DNA of 64,000 bases from an uncultured Eubacteriales bacterium (GTDB lineage Bacteria; Bacillota; Clostridia; Oscillospirales; Oscillospiraceae): assembly GCA_900544295.1 (NCBI GenBank), contig UQUO01000002.1, positions 123,044 through 187,043 of the forward strand. Direction: 5' to 3'. Below, piece by piece: positions 16,727 to 25,998 of this stretch. A program made the position numbers and the translations under genes. The notes under the pieces were generated by a model that was not told the origin of the DNA, made no database searches, and saw only the letters and a list, made by a program, of their open reading frames with translations. How positions within the stretch are numbered: the first letter of the stretch is position 1; the number at the start of each line of letters is the position of its first letter.

Positions 16727-19276
16727 TCAGAGCATGTCCTCGTCGGAATCCGTGCCGAACTCCATCTCGGTCTGGAAACGCTCCGTCGGCGCGGCGCCGT
16801 TCATGAGCTGCATCTCCTGCCACTGCTGCTTGGTTATGAGCACCTGCCGCGGCTTCGAGCCCTCGAAGGGGCCGACTATGCCCAGCTGCTCCATCTGGTC
16901 CACCAGCCTGGCCGCGCGGGAATAGCCCAGCTTCAGGCGGCGCTGCAGCATGGATACGCTGGCCTGCTTAGTCTCAAAGATGACGTCCACGGCCTGGGGC
17001 AGCAGCTCGTCAAACTGCTGCTTCGTCGCGGCGGGAGCCTCCGCCTCTGCCGGTTCCTCCGCGGCCTTTTCGATCTGCTCCAGGATGTCGTCGGAATACT
17101 CCGGAGCGGAACCGCGTTTTATGAAGTCGATGACGTCCTCGCGCTCCTCGTCGGAGACGTAGGCGCCCTGGACGCGCATGGGCTTGCCGCTGCCCAGGGG
17201 CGAATAGAGCATATCGCCCATGCCGATGAGCTTCTCCGCGCCCGCCGTATCGAGTATGATGCGGCTCTCCATCGCGCTGGAGACCGCGAAGGCGATGCGG
17301 CTGGGGATATTGGCCTTCATGAGACCCGTTATGACGTCAGCCGAGGGCCTCTGCGTGGCGATTATGAGGTGCATGCCCGCGGCGCGGCCCATCTGGGCAA
17401 CGCGGCAGATGCTCTCCTCCACGTCCTTCGAGGCGACGAACATGAGGTCCGCCAGCTCGTCCACGACTATGACGACCTGCGGCATGGTCTCCGCGCCCAG
17501 CTTCTTCTGGTGGGCGTTGTAGCCCGCGAGGTCGCGCACGCCCGCCTCGGAAAACAGGCGGTAGCGCTTTAGCATCTCGACGACGGCCCATTGCAGCGCG
17601 CCCGCGGCCTTCTTCGGGTCCGTGACCACGGGGACATACAGGTGCGGGATACCGTTATAGATGCCCAGTTCGACCATTTTGGGGTCTATCATGATGAGCC
17701 GCAGCTGCTCGGGCGTGGCCTTGTAGAGCAGGCTCAGCAGCAGGGAGTTCAGGCAGACCGACTTGCCCGAACCCGTAGTACCCGCGATGAGCATATGCGG
17801 CAGCTTGGCAATATTGCCGACTACGCACTCGCCGCTGATGTCCTTGCCTATGGCGAAGCTGAGGCTCGAATGCGCGTTTTTGAAGGTGGGCGAGTCTATT
17901 ATGTCCCGCAGGTAGACGATGCTTACTATCTTGTTCGGCACCTCGACGCCGACGGTGGATATCTTGTCCGGGATGGGGGCTATGCGGACGTTCATGACGC
18001 CGAGGGAGAGGGCCAGGTCGCTGGAGAGGTTAGTCAGCTTCGTGAGCTTCACGCCCGCGTCGAGCTCCAGGTCGTAGCGCGTGACCGTGGGACCGCGCGT
18101 GACGCCGACGATGTTCGCCGCGACGCCGAAGCTGTGCAGCGTCGTCTCCAGGCGCTCGCGGTTGAGGGCTATCTCGTCCCTGCCGTCCACGGCGGCCGCC
18201 GCGCCCTTGCGGAGCAGGTCTATGGGCGGGAACTCGTACTCCGGCGCGGCATCTCCGGCGCTCTCTATCTCCTGCGCCACGGCGGCGGACTCGGCCTCTA
18301 CCTCGGCGCGCGTGGGCTTCGGCGCGGGCTTCTTCTCCACAGGCGGCGTGTCCACGGGCGCGAACTCGGGTGGCACCAGCTCCTCCTCGAAGTCGAACAC
18401 CGGCTCAGGCGCGCGCTTCGGTGCCGGCTTGGGCGCGGGCTTCGTGCCTATCTCATCCTCGGTGAAGTAGCTGACCTTGACGCCGCCGTAATCCGTATCC
18501 TCGTCCGGCTCGTCGTCCACGGGAATGTCGATAACGCGGTTTTTCTGCTTTTTCGCGGGCTTCGCGGCCGGCTGGGCCTCCTTCCGGGCCTGGGGCGCAC
18601 GCTCATCGGGCTCCGGCTCAGGGACGTATTCGTACTCCGGCCGCTCGCGCCCGGAGAGCCAGCGCGCTACCTTGCCTATGCTCAGGCTTACAGAGTACAT
18701 CAGGAAGAACAGCAAAAGCGCCAAAAGCAGCGGGAACGCGCCGTAGACGCTGAACATCGACTCCAGCGCCATGGCCAGCAGGCCTGCGATGAGGCCGCCG
18801 CCCTCCATTAGCTTGCCCTCGGCGTACAGGCCCGTCACGAGCTTGCCGAAGTCGCCTCCCAGCTCCAATGCCGTCCGCGAAAACAGCAGGTGCGCAATGG
18901 CGCCGAAAACTATGGGCAGCATGAAGCAGCAGAAGAGCCGGAAGGCCACCGGCCGTCCCCTGTGGAAGGCCAGGGCTATCGCCGCCAGCAGCAGCGCGGG
19001 CGGGAAGAGATAGAAGCCCCAACCCAGCAGTCCCTTTATGAAGCCGCAGAAGATGTCGATGAACCAGCCGTCCACGTCGAAATAGCCGATGAAGGAGAGT
19101 ATGGCCAAAAACGCGCAGACAGCCGCGCCGACCTCCCTTCTAACGGGCTTCGGCGCATTCTTAGCGGCCCTGGCGTTCCCCTTGGCGGAGGCAGCAGGCT
19201 TTTTGGCCGTGCTGCCGCTTTTCTTTGCGGAGCCAGATGAGCTTGTGCTCTTGCGGCTGCCGTTCGTAGTTGCCAT
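16727..19276 (-). CDS. DNA translocase FtsK/SpoIIIE
   Basis: 849 residues. Hexameric ATP-driven DNA pump at the division septum. N-terminus Lys/Ser-rich (1-45); four membrane helices (about 48-65, 80-105, 112-132, 165-200); Pro/Glu-rich linker (210-345); FtsK motor with Walker A AGTTGSGKS near 499 and Walker B VVIVVDELADLM near 610; C-terminal winged-helix gamma domain (about 770-849, SVSMLQRRLKLGYSRAARLV), which reads polarity sequences on the chromosome. Whether it is the vegetative or sporulation translocase cannot be decided from one copy. Cotranscribed with uppP upstream and mrnC downstream. Confidence 0.96.
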   Translation of the reverse strand: MATTNGSRKSTSSSGSAKKSGSTAKKPAASAKGNARAAKNAPKPVRREVGAAVCAFLAILSFIGYFDVDGWFIDIFCGFIKGLLGWGFYLFPPALLLAAIALAFHRGRPVAFRLFCCFMLPIVFGAIAHLLFSRTALELGGDFGKLVTGLYAEGKLMEGGGLIAGLLAMALESMFSVYGAFPLLLALLLFFLMYSVSLSIGKVARWLSGRERPEYEYVPEPEPDERAPQARKEAQPAAKPAKKQKNRVIDIPVDDEPDEDTDYGGVKVSYFTEDEIGTKPAPKPAPKRAPEPVFDFEEELVPPEFAPVDTPPVEKKPAPKPTRAEVEAESAAVAQEIESAGDAAPEYEFPPIDLLRKGAAAAVDGRDEIALNRERLETTLHSFGVAANIVGVTRGPTVTRYDLELDAGVKLTKLTNLSSDLALSLGVMNVRIAPIPDKISTVGVEVPNKIVSIVYLRDIIDSPTFKNAHSSLSFAIGKDISGECVVGNIAKLPHMLIAGTTGSGKSVCLNSLLLSLLYKATPEQLRLIMIDPKMVELGIYNGIPHLYVPVVTDPKKAAGALQWAVVEMLKRYRLFSEAGVRDLAGYNAHQKKLGAETMPQVVIVVDELADLMFVASKDVEESICRVAQMGRAAGMHLIIATQRPSADVITGLMKANIPSRIAFAVSSAMESRIILDTAGAEKLIGMGDMLYSPLGSGKPMRVQGAYVSDEEREDVIDFIKRGSAPEYSDDILEQIEKAAEEPAEAEAPAATKQQFDELLPQAVDVIFETKQASVSMLQRRLKLGYSRAARLVDQMEQLGIVGPFEGSKPRQVLITKQQWQEMQLMNGAAPTERFQTEMEFGTDSDEDML

Positions 19277-19292
19277 TGTGTCAGCAGTCCTT

Positions 19293-20132
19293 TCAGAAAA
19301 TGAGGGAGAGGATTATCGTCAGTACGCCGGCGCCCCAGCAGTAATAGGCGAACCAGCCGAATTTGCTCTTTTTGGTGATGAGCTTCATGAGCGAGATGGC
19401 CGCGATGCCCGAAAGCATGGCCGCCAGCATGCCGAGAAGATAGGCCGGGATGAGCGAGGCCTCGATGCTCTCCTCGCCTATGGCCTTGATGAAGCTGAGA
19501 AGGTTTGCGCCCAGCACCGCGGGCAGGCTGAGGAGGAAGGAATACTTCATCGCAAAGGTACGGTCCAGGCCCGTCGCAATGCCCGCCGTGATGGTGGCGC
19601 CGGAGCGGGAAAGCCCGGGGATGGTGGCCACGCACTGGCACAGGCCAATGGTCAGGGCGTCCCGGAAGCGCATGTTGCGCTCCGTGCGCGTGCCCGGGGC
19701 CATTTTGTCCGAAACGAAGAGCATACAGCCCGTCAGCAGCAGCGCCGCACCTATGAATGGGGTTATGTAGTAGAGCTCCTCGACCTTGTCGTTGATGGGC
19801 AGCACGAGGAAAAGCGGCAGCGTGCCGACGACGATCATGAGGAACAGCCGCGCGGCGCCGAGGTGGCCCTGCACCGGCGTTCCATCCGCCCGCCGCCCGC
19901 CGCGCAGGACGATGAACACCTCGCGCACCATGGCCACGATGTCGCCCCAGTAGCAGACGCAGATGGAGATGAGCGTTCCCAGATGCAGCAGCACGTCAAA
20001 AAAGAGATGGTCCTCCCCGGCGGAGAGGTCGAACAGATTTTGCAAAACGGCAAGGTGCCCGGAGCTCGATATCGGCAGAAACTCCGCCACGCCCTGCACG
20101 ATGCCCAGAATAATGGCCGAAGAGATGGTCAC
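19293..20132 (-). CDS. uppP: Undecaprenyl-diphosphatase UppP/BacA
   Basis: 279 residues, integral membrane enzyme that recycles undecaprenyl pyrophosphate to the monophosphate for cell-wall synthesis and gives basal bacitracin resistance. Signatures GIVQGVAEFLPISSSGHLAV (residues 10-29) and PGLSRSGATITAGI (near 180) are the two active-site halves; seven to eight hydrophobic segments are present. First gene of the uppP-ftsK-mrnC-rqcH group. Confidence 0.96.
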   Translation of the reverse strand: MTISSAIILGIVQGVAEFLPISSSGHLAVLQNLFDLSAGEDHLFFDVLLHLGTLISICVCYWGDIVAMVREVFIVLRGGRRADGTPVQGHLGAARLFLMIVVGTLPLFLVLPINDKVEELYYITPFIGAALLLTGCMLFVSDKMAPGTRTERNMRFRDALTIGLCQCVATIPGLSRSGATITAGIATGLDRTFAMKYSFLLSLPAVLGANLLSFIKAIGEESIEASLIPAYLLGMLAAMLSGIAAISLMKLITKKSKFGWFAYYCWGAGVLTIILSLIF

Positions 20133-20277
20133 AAAGCAGTCCTCCAGCTAGTTTTTCGCCGCGCCGGACCGGCGCGCACTGACTAATTATATTAGCACAC
20201 TTTTTCCAAAAGAACAAGCCGTTAGTTGCACGCGCCGGGCTTGCAGGAAAGCGTACTATCTAATAACATCCTTCCCT

Positions 20278-20309
20278 GCAACATACGGTGTGGAAACGGT
20301 GTCTTTATA
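20278..20309 (+). promoter_or_regulatory. Candidate promoter of the second sigma operon
   Basis: GCAACAT (20278-20284) and CTTTATA (20303-20309), the same two blocks as upstream of the serpin-sigma operon (1998-2028), with one base difference in spacing. May be recognised by one of the two sigma factors. Confidence 0.35.
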
Positions 20310-20340
20310 GTCGAAGGGCCTTTCATGAGGGGGACAGTCT

Positions 20341-20901
20341 ATGGACGACGAGAGGATAATCGAGCTGTTTTTGGCTCGGGATGAGGGTGCGGTGACGGCG
20401 GCGTCGGAGAAATACGGCGCCTACTGCCGCGCGGTGGCGCTGGGTATGCTCGGCGACGAGCGCGACGCGCAGGAGTGCGTGAACGATGCGCTCTACCGGC
20501 TCTGGGCGGCCATACCGCCCGCGCGGCCGCGCAGCCTCCGGGCCTTCCTGGGCCGCATCACGCGGAACATCGCCATTAACACGCTGCGCGACACCCGACG
20601 CCAAAAACGCGGCGGCGGCGAGGCCGAGCTCGCGCTCGACGAGCTGGCCGTCTGCCTTGAGTCGGGCGACTCGCCCGAGCGCACAGTCGAGGACGCGGAG
20701 ATAACTGCCTGCATAGACCGCTGGCTGGACGCGCTGCCAAGAGAGCAGCGTGTGGCCTTCGTGCGGCGCTACTGGTACCTCGACAGTATTCAAACGCTCG
20801 CCTCACGCATGGGCTGGACCACCGCCAAAACCGCCTCTCTGCTCATGAGGCTGCGCGCCTCGCTCAGAAAGGCGCTCATTTCGGAGGGTATCAGCATATG
20901 A
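20341..20901 (+). CDS. RNA polymerase sigma factor, sigma-70/ECF-like (paralogue of 3400-3957)
   Basis: 186 residues: region 2 (DAQECVNDALYRLWAAIP, near 44), LRAFLGRITRNIAIN, and region 4 (LPREQRVAFVRRYWYLDSIQTLASRMGW, about 128-156). Overlaps the next gene by ATGA, so the two are translated together. Start at 20341 follows GAGGGGGAC. Together with its membrane partner it forms the usual order sigma then anti-sigma-like gene. Confidence 0.88.
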   Translation: MDDERIIELFLARDEGAVTAASEKYGAYCRAVALGMLGDERDAQECVNDALYRLWAAIPPARPRSLRAFLGRITRNIAINTLRDTRRQKRGGGEAELALDELAVCLESGDSPERTVEDAEITACIDRWLDALPREQRVAFVRRYWYLDSIQTLASRMGWTTAKTASLLMRLRASLRKALISEGISI

Positions 20902-21821
20902 AAAACGACAGACTTTCCCGCTGCCTCGGCGACATAGACGAAAAGTTCATCGACGAGGCCGCAGACTACAAAAAGAAGGGCCGCAAACGCGGCGTATACT
21001 ACCTTGCCGCCGCGCTTGCAGCCTGTATTTTAATCGTTGTCGCGGCGCAGGTACGCCCGTCGGGTGTCGCAGAGCCGAGGCCGGCCACCGAATCCCCGGG
21101 GCCCGGCTCCATCGCCGCGTCGCCTGATGCAGGCGTTTACATTCCGGCCGTAGAGCTGCCGGAGACGCAAAACGGCTTTGCCATGGATATGATAGCCTGC
21201 GTCGTCTACAACGGCGCAGTCTACACCCAGGGCGCATGGCTGGAGGACGCCTCGGCCCTGCTGGGCGAATACCTCGGCCGCGCGACGGGCGTTATCGACG
21301 AGTGGTCGGACGAGTCCGAGTACTCCGTCGAGTTCGCGGGCACCGTGGCCGGGGAGCTCTACGCCGTCAAGGGCTACGACACGGGTTTCCGCATCTGCTG
21401 CCTCAACGACGACGGCTCGGCCCTGCTGCTCGAACGCCTGAACGGTATCACCCTCGACACGGGCGCGGACCTCTTCGAGACCCGCCTGCATCTGCCGGAG
21501 CGCCTTGAGGCCCTGAGCTTCCTCACGCACGAGGACTGGAACAAGGCCGCGAAGAACTACCGGACGCCTGAGCTGAGCGAGGAGACCATCTCCGCCTTCC
21601 TCGACGAGCTGTGCGCCGGACAATTCGTCTATACCTGGGAGAGCGAGCGCGGCATCTACGACAGCGCCGTGCAGGGCCACCTCTTCTGCGCCCTGTCCGA
21701 CGGCACGACCGTCGAGCTCCGGCTCATCGAGGGCGGCTACGTGGGCTATCAGGAGCTCGGCTGGTACTTCGTAAAGATGCCGGGAGACGTATTTGACGCG
21801 GTACTCGCTGCCTGTCAGTGA
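20898..21821 (+). CDS. Membrane-anchored anti-sigma-like protein
   Basis: 307 residues: a cytosolic head (1-35) with CLGDIDEKFIDEAADYKKKGRK, the short motif seen at the head of proteins paired with this sigma type, one membrane segment (about 37-55), a Pro/Ser/Gly linker and an external domain (about 80-307) of no family I recognise. The serpin at 2048 has the same head and anchor with a different external domain, so the head probably binds the sigma factor and the outside senses a signal. This is inference. Ends two bases before the convergent gene. Confidence 0.65.
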   Translation: MKNDRLSRCLGDIDEKFIDEAADYKKKGRKRGVYYLAAALAACILIVVAAQVRPSGVAEPRPATESPGPGSIAASPDAGVYIPAVELPETQNGFAMDMIACVVYNGAVYTQGAWLEDASALLGEYLGRATGVIDEWSDESEYSVEFAGTVAGELYAVKGYDTGFRICCLNDDGSALLLERLNGITLDTGADLFETRLHLPERLEALSFLTHEDWNKAAKNYRTPELSEETISAFLDELCAGQFVYTWESERGIYDSAVQGHLFCALSDGTTVELRLIEGGYVGYQELGWYFVKMPGDVFDAVLAACQ

Positions 21822-21822
21822 G

Positions 21823-22650
21823 TCAGGTATTCTGGGGCTTTTTCTTCCGCCTGAGCGTAAGCGCCGTCGTGAGAGGGCGCTTTTCGCTTTTGCACTCGAA
21901 AAAGGCCGCAACGGAGAAGACGACAGCGCCAACGAAATTTACGAAGAGGTCCTCCATCGTGTCGTAGAGCCCTATGTCGAGGAAGCCGCCGAGGCCCAGG
22001 GCCTGTTCGCCGGAGTCCGTGACCAGGATGACGTCCTTTATGCCCTTCACGGTTATGGAGATGTTGCTGTTTGTCGGGTCGAGGCTGACGGAGGATATCT
22101 GGTTCACGATGGTGTCCTTCTGCATGTCGAGCAGAAACAGCCTGTCGGCAGAGAACTCTATGAACTCCCAGAGGATGCCTATGGTCATGGAAAAGCAGAA
22201 GGCGGTTATGGCCAGATAGCCGGGAGAGAGCTGTACCTTTGCATTGTCGCTGCGGTTGAGCAAATCCACGAGAGAAAAGCCCACGGCGGCGCAGAGAAAG
22301 CCGGAAGAGGTGTGCAGGATAGTGTCCCAGTTGGAATACTTGATAAAATAGGATTGCAGCTCGCCCAATATCTCCGCCGCAAAGACAAAAACGAAGATGA
22401 CAACTTCAAGCGTGGTCGGAATGTCTATGTTCAGCCTGTTCTCAACGAACTGGGGCAGCAGGTAGATCACCAGCACCAACACGCAGACGAAGGCGCTCTC
22501 AATGTCTCCGCGGAGGATGCAGCGGATGAGGATAAGTATGACGATGAAGCGCAGGACGACATAGGTCCAGAAAGCGGCGGGCTCTTCCTTCTTCTTGCGG
22601 AGCAGGGCCTGACGCTTGGACTCTCTGCCCTCAGAGAGCTTTTTCTTCAT
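21823..22650 (-). CDS. Integral membrane protein, YjdF/DUF2238-like
   Basis: 275 residues with about seven membrane helices. Family marks are WDTILHTSSGFLCAAVGF (near 130), GILWEFIEFSADRL (near 185) and LYDTMEDLFVNFVGAVVF (near 232). Function of the family is unknown. A polar segment (about 200-225, VSLDPTNSNISITVKG) lies between helices. The start overlaps the end of the TVP38 gene by 20 bases, so the two are one operon. Confidence 0.7.
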   Translation of the reverse strand: MKKKLSEGRESKRQALLRKKKEEPAAFWTYVVLRFIVILILIRCILRGDIESAFVCVLVLVIYLLPQFVENRLNIDIPTTLEVVIFVFVFAAEILGELQSYFIKYSNWDTILHTSSGFLCAAVGFSLVDLLNRSDNAKVQLSPGYLAITAFCFSMTIGILWEFIEFSADRLFLLDMQKDTIVNQISSVSLDPTNSNISITVKGIKDVILVTDSGEQALGLGGFLDIGLYDTMEDLFVNFVGAVVFSVAAFFECKSEKRPLTTALTLRRKKKPQNT

Positions 22651-23299
22651 TTTGTGTCCCCTTTCTCTTTTTCCTGTGCCTCAGCACGAACCAAGCCGCT
22701 ATTATGCAGGCGATATCCACCCCAGCACAGATGAGTACCGGCGTGGATGTCAGGTCAAGGTCGCTGCCCAGAACCGTATACAACACCATTGTGGGCAGGA
22801 TTCCTATGAAGCTGCTGGCGAGATATTGCCAATAGTCCATCCTGAGCGCGCCGAAAAACAGGCCCAGGATGTCGTTTGAGAGGTTGGTGACGCGCAGCAC
22901 GAGCGAGACTAGAAAAAGGTTATCCCGGTTGCCCTCATAGACCTCGCCCAGCTTCTTATACTTGGCAAGCAGCTTGTGCGCCGCCTCGCCGCCCGAGGCA
23001 CGGCCGGTGAAATAGGGCACGCTTATGCAGATGACCGAGCCCACGGCGTTAACGATGAGCGAGAGCGGCGGCTCAAAAACTATGCCCACCGCCGTGGCTA
23101 CGACGCCGTAGAGCACGAACACCGTCTGGCTCTTCACCGCATAGGCAAGTAGCGCCACAACCACGGCGAGGGCCGTGTTCTTCGGCGCGTAGTTCGTGAG
23201 CATCTCCACCGTCACGCCGTCCCCCGTGAGCACGAGGGCGGCCGCCCCTGCCGCCAGGCAGAGCATGACGGCGAGCGGAATGTATTTTCGCTTTCCCAT
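22631..23299 (-). CDS. TVP38/TMEM64 (DedA-like, VTT domain) membrane protein
   Basis: 222 residues, five to six membrane helices with the VTT-domain stretch VLYGVVATAVGIVFEPPLSL and VNAVGSVICISVPYFTGR (60-105). Relatives flip or scramble lipids in eukaryotes and support membrane homeostasis in bacteria; no substrate can be assigned here. The tail is basic (RHRKKRKGTQ). Confidence 0.85.
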   Translation of the reverse strand: MGKRKYIPLAVMLCLAAGAAALVLTGDGVTVEMLTNYAPKNTALAVVVALLAYAVKSQTVFVLYGVVATAVGIVFEPPLSLIVNAVGSVICISVPYFTGRASGGEAAHKLLAKYKKLGEVYEGNRDNLFLVSLVLRVTNLSNDILGLFFGALRMDYWQYLASSFIGILPTMVLYTVLGSDLDLTSTPVLICAGVDIACIIAAWFVLRHRKKRKGTQNEEKAL

Positions 23300-23419
23300 T
23301 CCTGGCCCCTTTTGTGCGTTTTGACCATTTTAGCAGATGCGGCCGCTAAATGCAACACGCTGTGGTCAAAATGCCGGTTTTTGAGCAATTCCGTGCCGAC
23401 GAGTCAGCTTTTGTTATGG

Positions 23420-23454
23420 AAAGCGCCCCATCCCGCTCGGGATGGGGCGCTTTT
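23420..23454. terminator. Terminator after the second SLH gene
   Basis: Perfect 16-bp stem AAAGCGCCCCATCCC / GGGATGGGGCGCTTT, short loop, T-run on the plus strand and C/T-rich tail on the minus strand. Confidence 0.85.
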
Positions 23455-23469
23455 GCCGCCGTTTTGTGC

Positions 23470-25692
23470 CTAGAACTCCGCACAGCGCATGACGAGTGCC
23501 GCTGCGGCCGCGCGGCTGGCATATGCCGAGGGTGCGACAGCCCCGGTCTCATCGCCCTCGACGAGACCCGCGCAGACCGCCCAGGTCATTGCCTCTGTGG
23601 CCCAGCCGCTTATTTCCGCCGCGTCAGGCGCGGCGACAGTACCGGAAGCCTCCGGGCAGCCGCTGAGCCTCCACAGCATGGTAACAAACTGCTCCCGTGT
23701 TATGGGTGAGACCGCATCCTCGCCGTCGCTGATGCCCTGTGCGACCGCCCATTCCATGGCGGAAGAGTACCAGCTGTCCCCTTCAGAGGTGTCCGCTCCG
23801 GACATGCGGGCGAGTATTGTCCAGACCATGGCCCGAGTAAGCGCGGCGTCGGGCGCAAAGGTCCCGTCCGCTACCCCGTCCATGAGTCCGGCGGCGCAGA
23901 CGTACTCAACGGCGTCGTAGTACCAGGCGTCCGGGGATACATCGCTGAAAACCAGCCCCGGTGCCTCGGGCTCCGCGGCATCTTCCGCCTCTTCCGCATC
24001 CTCCGGCCCGTCGGGAACGGGGACGTATTCCACATCCGGATGCCGTACCCATACGGCGCTGAAAACGGTGTCTCCTGTTATGACGGCAGTCTCACCCGGG
24101 GCGTAAGCTGCATCCCCGCAGCTCCAATAATGGAAGGTAAAACCGCTCCTGTGCGGGGCATCGGGTAGGACGTAGGCATAGCCGCGCTGACAGCTGAACA
24201 CTAAATTCTCTTCTCCGTTGCCGTTTTGTACAGTCACAGTGCAGCAGGTACTCAAATCCCCGTCTCCCATATCCGGGGAAGTGTAGTAGACGTCCTCACC
24301 GGTGACGGAGGCAGAGCCGAGCTGAGCGGCGCTCGGCGCGCCGCCGCCCCAGTAGTTGCCCGAGACGTCGATCACCGGCGCGTTCTCGTCGGCATCCAGG
24401 CGGCTGTCTGCCGAGATGCTGTTGCGGCAGAAAAGCGCGGGCGCGTCGTAGAACTTGACGCGGCTGCCCTCCGCGAAGCTGTTGCCCGTGACGCTCTGGC
24501 CGCCGTGCATGACGTTCAGCCTGCCGCCGAATACCACATTGCCGCAAAAAGCAGCGTCATCAGAATAGAGTATCGCTGCATAACCGCAGCCAGTGAAAGT
24601 GCATCCGCTGATGTTCAGGCCGCCGAGGCTTGAAAGCGTGGTGCCGGGCATGGGCTCGCTGCCCACGGCGTAGCGGCAATTAGTGAACTCGCAGTCAGAA
24701 ATGATAACGGGCCGCTCGTCCCCTTGAACGCCTCCCGCGAAGATGCCGAAGGTCCGGTCGCCGCAGCCCGTGATGCGTACCTTGTTGAACACGTCGCCGT
24801 TTGCGGCGTTGAAAGCCCTGAAGCCCTGGGCGGCAGACGGCGCGCCGAGGCCGGAGAGGTCGATGGTGAGGTCGTTGAAGATGTTCCCGCCTGCAGAATG
24901 GAAGACGGCGTCGTGGTTTTCGAGGCTTGTAATCCCGCCGATACTGAGCGTGTGGCCGCCTCCCTCAAATACTATTCCGCTGAGCTCCCAGACCTGCTCC
25001 CAGCTTTCGCAGTCCACGTCCATGAGCATTTTGACAGTCCCGCCGGGGTTTGCTGCGATGACGGCGTCACGGAGGGAGACGTAGCCAACGCCGTTTACAG
25101 AAGCCACCGCGACTGCGTCGTCCAACACCACTCTGCCGCTCTCATCCTGCATCATGCCAGCTGGCACCAGGCCGCTGACATCCGTGTCGAAACAGCCTCC
25201 CAACACCACTATCTCGCCTTTTGAGTTGTCCAGCTGCCCCTCATAGCTGCCGCCCAGCACGATTATACCCGCATCATCCGACATGGAGGTACTGAGAACG
25301 CTGCCTCCCAACGGGCTGGTGTTAACCACTTTGCCCGTCTGCTCCAGACTGTTGTCCGTTATCGTAAGGGTGTTGTTTCTGTATACGTAAATGACTTTTT
25401 TCTGGCTTGAGTGTACGCCCGATATCGTTTTGCCGTTCAGGTCGAGCGTTATGCTGCATGTGATGGCCAGCCCCGAAATGGAGTCGATCTCCACGTCTTG
25501 CAGCAGCTTAACACTTCCGCCGTCGCCCGCGTCTGCAACCGCGGAGGCGAGGCTCAGGCTGTATTTCTGCTGACCGTCGGCGGTCACGGCAATGGCCGGC
25601 GCATCGGAACCGGCACTCTCCGCAAATGCAGAAAAGGACAAAAATAATGCCGCCGCAATAAGCGCCAGCACAGCAATTGATATTCCTTTCAT
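23470..25692 (-). CDS. Secreted SLH protein with parallel beta-helix (paralogue of 4002-5894)
   Basis: 740 residues from the ATG at 25692, chosen because GAGAGGGG precedes it and the signal peptide (1-25, MKGISIAVLALIAAALFLSF) then starts correctly. A beta-helix-type region with repeats such as VLGGSYEG, ISGCTFTGCG and NVFGGRLNVMHGG (about 45-470), an InlB B-type repeat (HRSGFTFHYWSCGD, near 510), an acidic linker and three SLH repeats (about 560-740; FSDVSPDAWYYDAVEYV, ITREQFVTMLWRLSG). Surface-anchored; binds wall polymer through SLH. Possibly an adhesin or glycan-binding protein. Confidence 0.87.
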   Translation of the reverse strand: MKGISIAVLALIAAALFLSFSAFAESAGSDAPAIAVTADGQQKYSLSLASAVADAGDGGSVKLLQDVEIDSISGLAITCSITLDLNGKTISGVHSSQKKVIYVYRNNTLTITDNSLEQTGKVVNTSPLGGSVLSTSMSDDAGIIVLGGSYEGQLDNSKGEIVVLGGCFDTDVSGLVPAGMMQDESGRVVLDDAVAVASVNGVGYVSLRDAVIAANPGGTVKMLMDVDCESWEQVWELSGIVFEGGGHTLSIGGITSLENHDAVFHSAGGNIFNDLTIDLSGLGAPSAAQGFRAFNAANGDVFNKVRITGCGDRTFGIFAGGVQGDERPVIISDCEFTNCRYAVGSEPMPGTTLSSLGGLNISGCTFTGCGYAAILYSDDAAFCGNVVFGGRLNVMHGGQSVTGNSFAEGSRVKFYDAPALFCRNSISADSRLDADENAPVIDVSGNYWGGGAPSAAQLGSASVTGEDVYYTSPDMGDGDLSTCCTVTVQNGNGEENLVFSCQRGYAYVLPDAPHRSGFTFHYWSCGDAAYAPGETAVITGDTVFSAVWVRHPDVEYVPVPDGPEDAEEAEDAAEPEAPGLVFSDVSPDAWYYDAVEYVCAAGLMDGVADGTFAPDAALTRAMVWTILARMSGADTSEGDSWYSSAMEWAVAQGISDGEDAVSPITREQFVTMLWRLSGCPEASGTVAAPDAAEISGWATEAMTWAVCAGLVEGDETGAVAPSAYASRAAAAALVMRCAEF

Positions 25693-25768
25693 CACAGCTA
25701 CCCCTCTCGTTCTACAAAATTCCATATCGGTGCGAACTGGAATGTGCAATACACCCTACATATTGTAT

Positions 25769-25797
25769 GTTATAGCATCATCAACCACAAAATGCAA
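25769..25797 (-). promoter_or_regulatory. Promoter of the second SLH gene
   Basis: Minus strand TTGCAT (25797-25792), 17 bases, TATAAC (25774-25769). The 25693-25998 gap otherwise holds an AT-rich stretch, one terminator and the left border of the inserted element. Confidence 0.6.
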
Positions 25798-25887
25798 GAT
25801 AGCAAAAATCTAATTTTATCCATGTTATTTCGTGCATTATGACAAAAACCGACAGAAAGCAGCCCTCTTTATCCCCTGATGCGCATA

Positions 25888-25920
25888 AAAAACCCCCGCC
25901 GCGCATAACACGCGGCGGGG
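25888..25920 (-). terminator. Terminator next to the left border of the element
   Basis: CCCCGCCGCG / CGCGGCGGGG with a 7-base loop, followed on the minus strand by TTTTTTATG. It would stop minus-strand transcripts leaving the KilA-N gene. Confidence 0.8.
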
Positions 25921-25998
25921 CCTGTTGTCTATGGAACATCGCAACACTATAGATGCCACGGCCTTCGCCCACTCGCAAGCGTCCTGCCGATTATATTT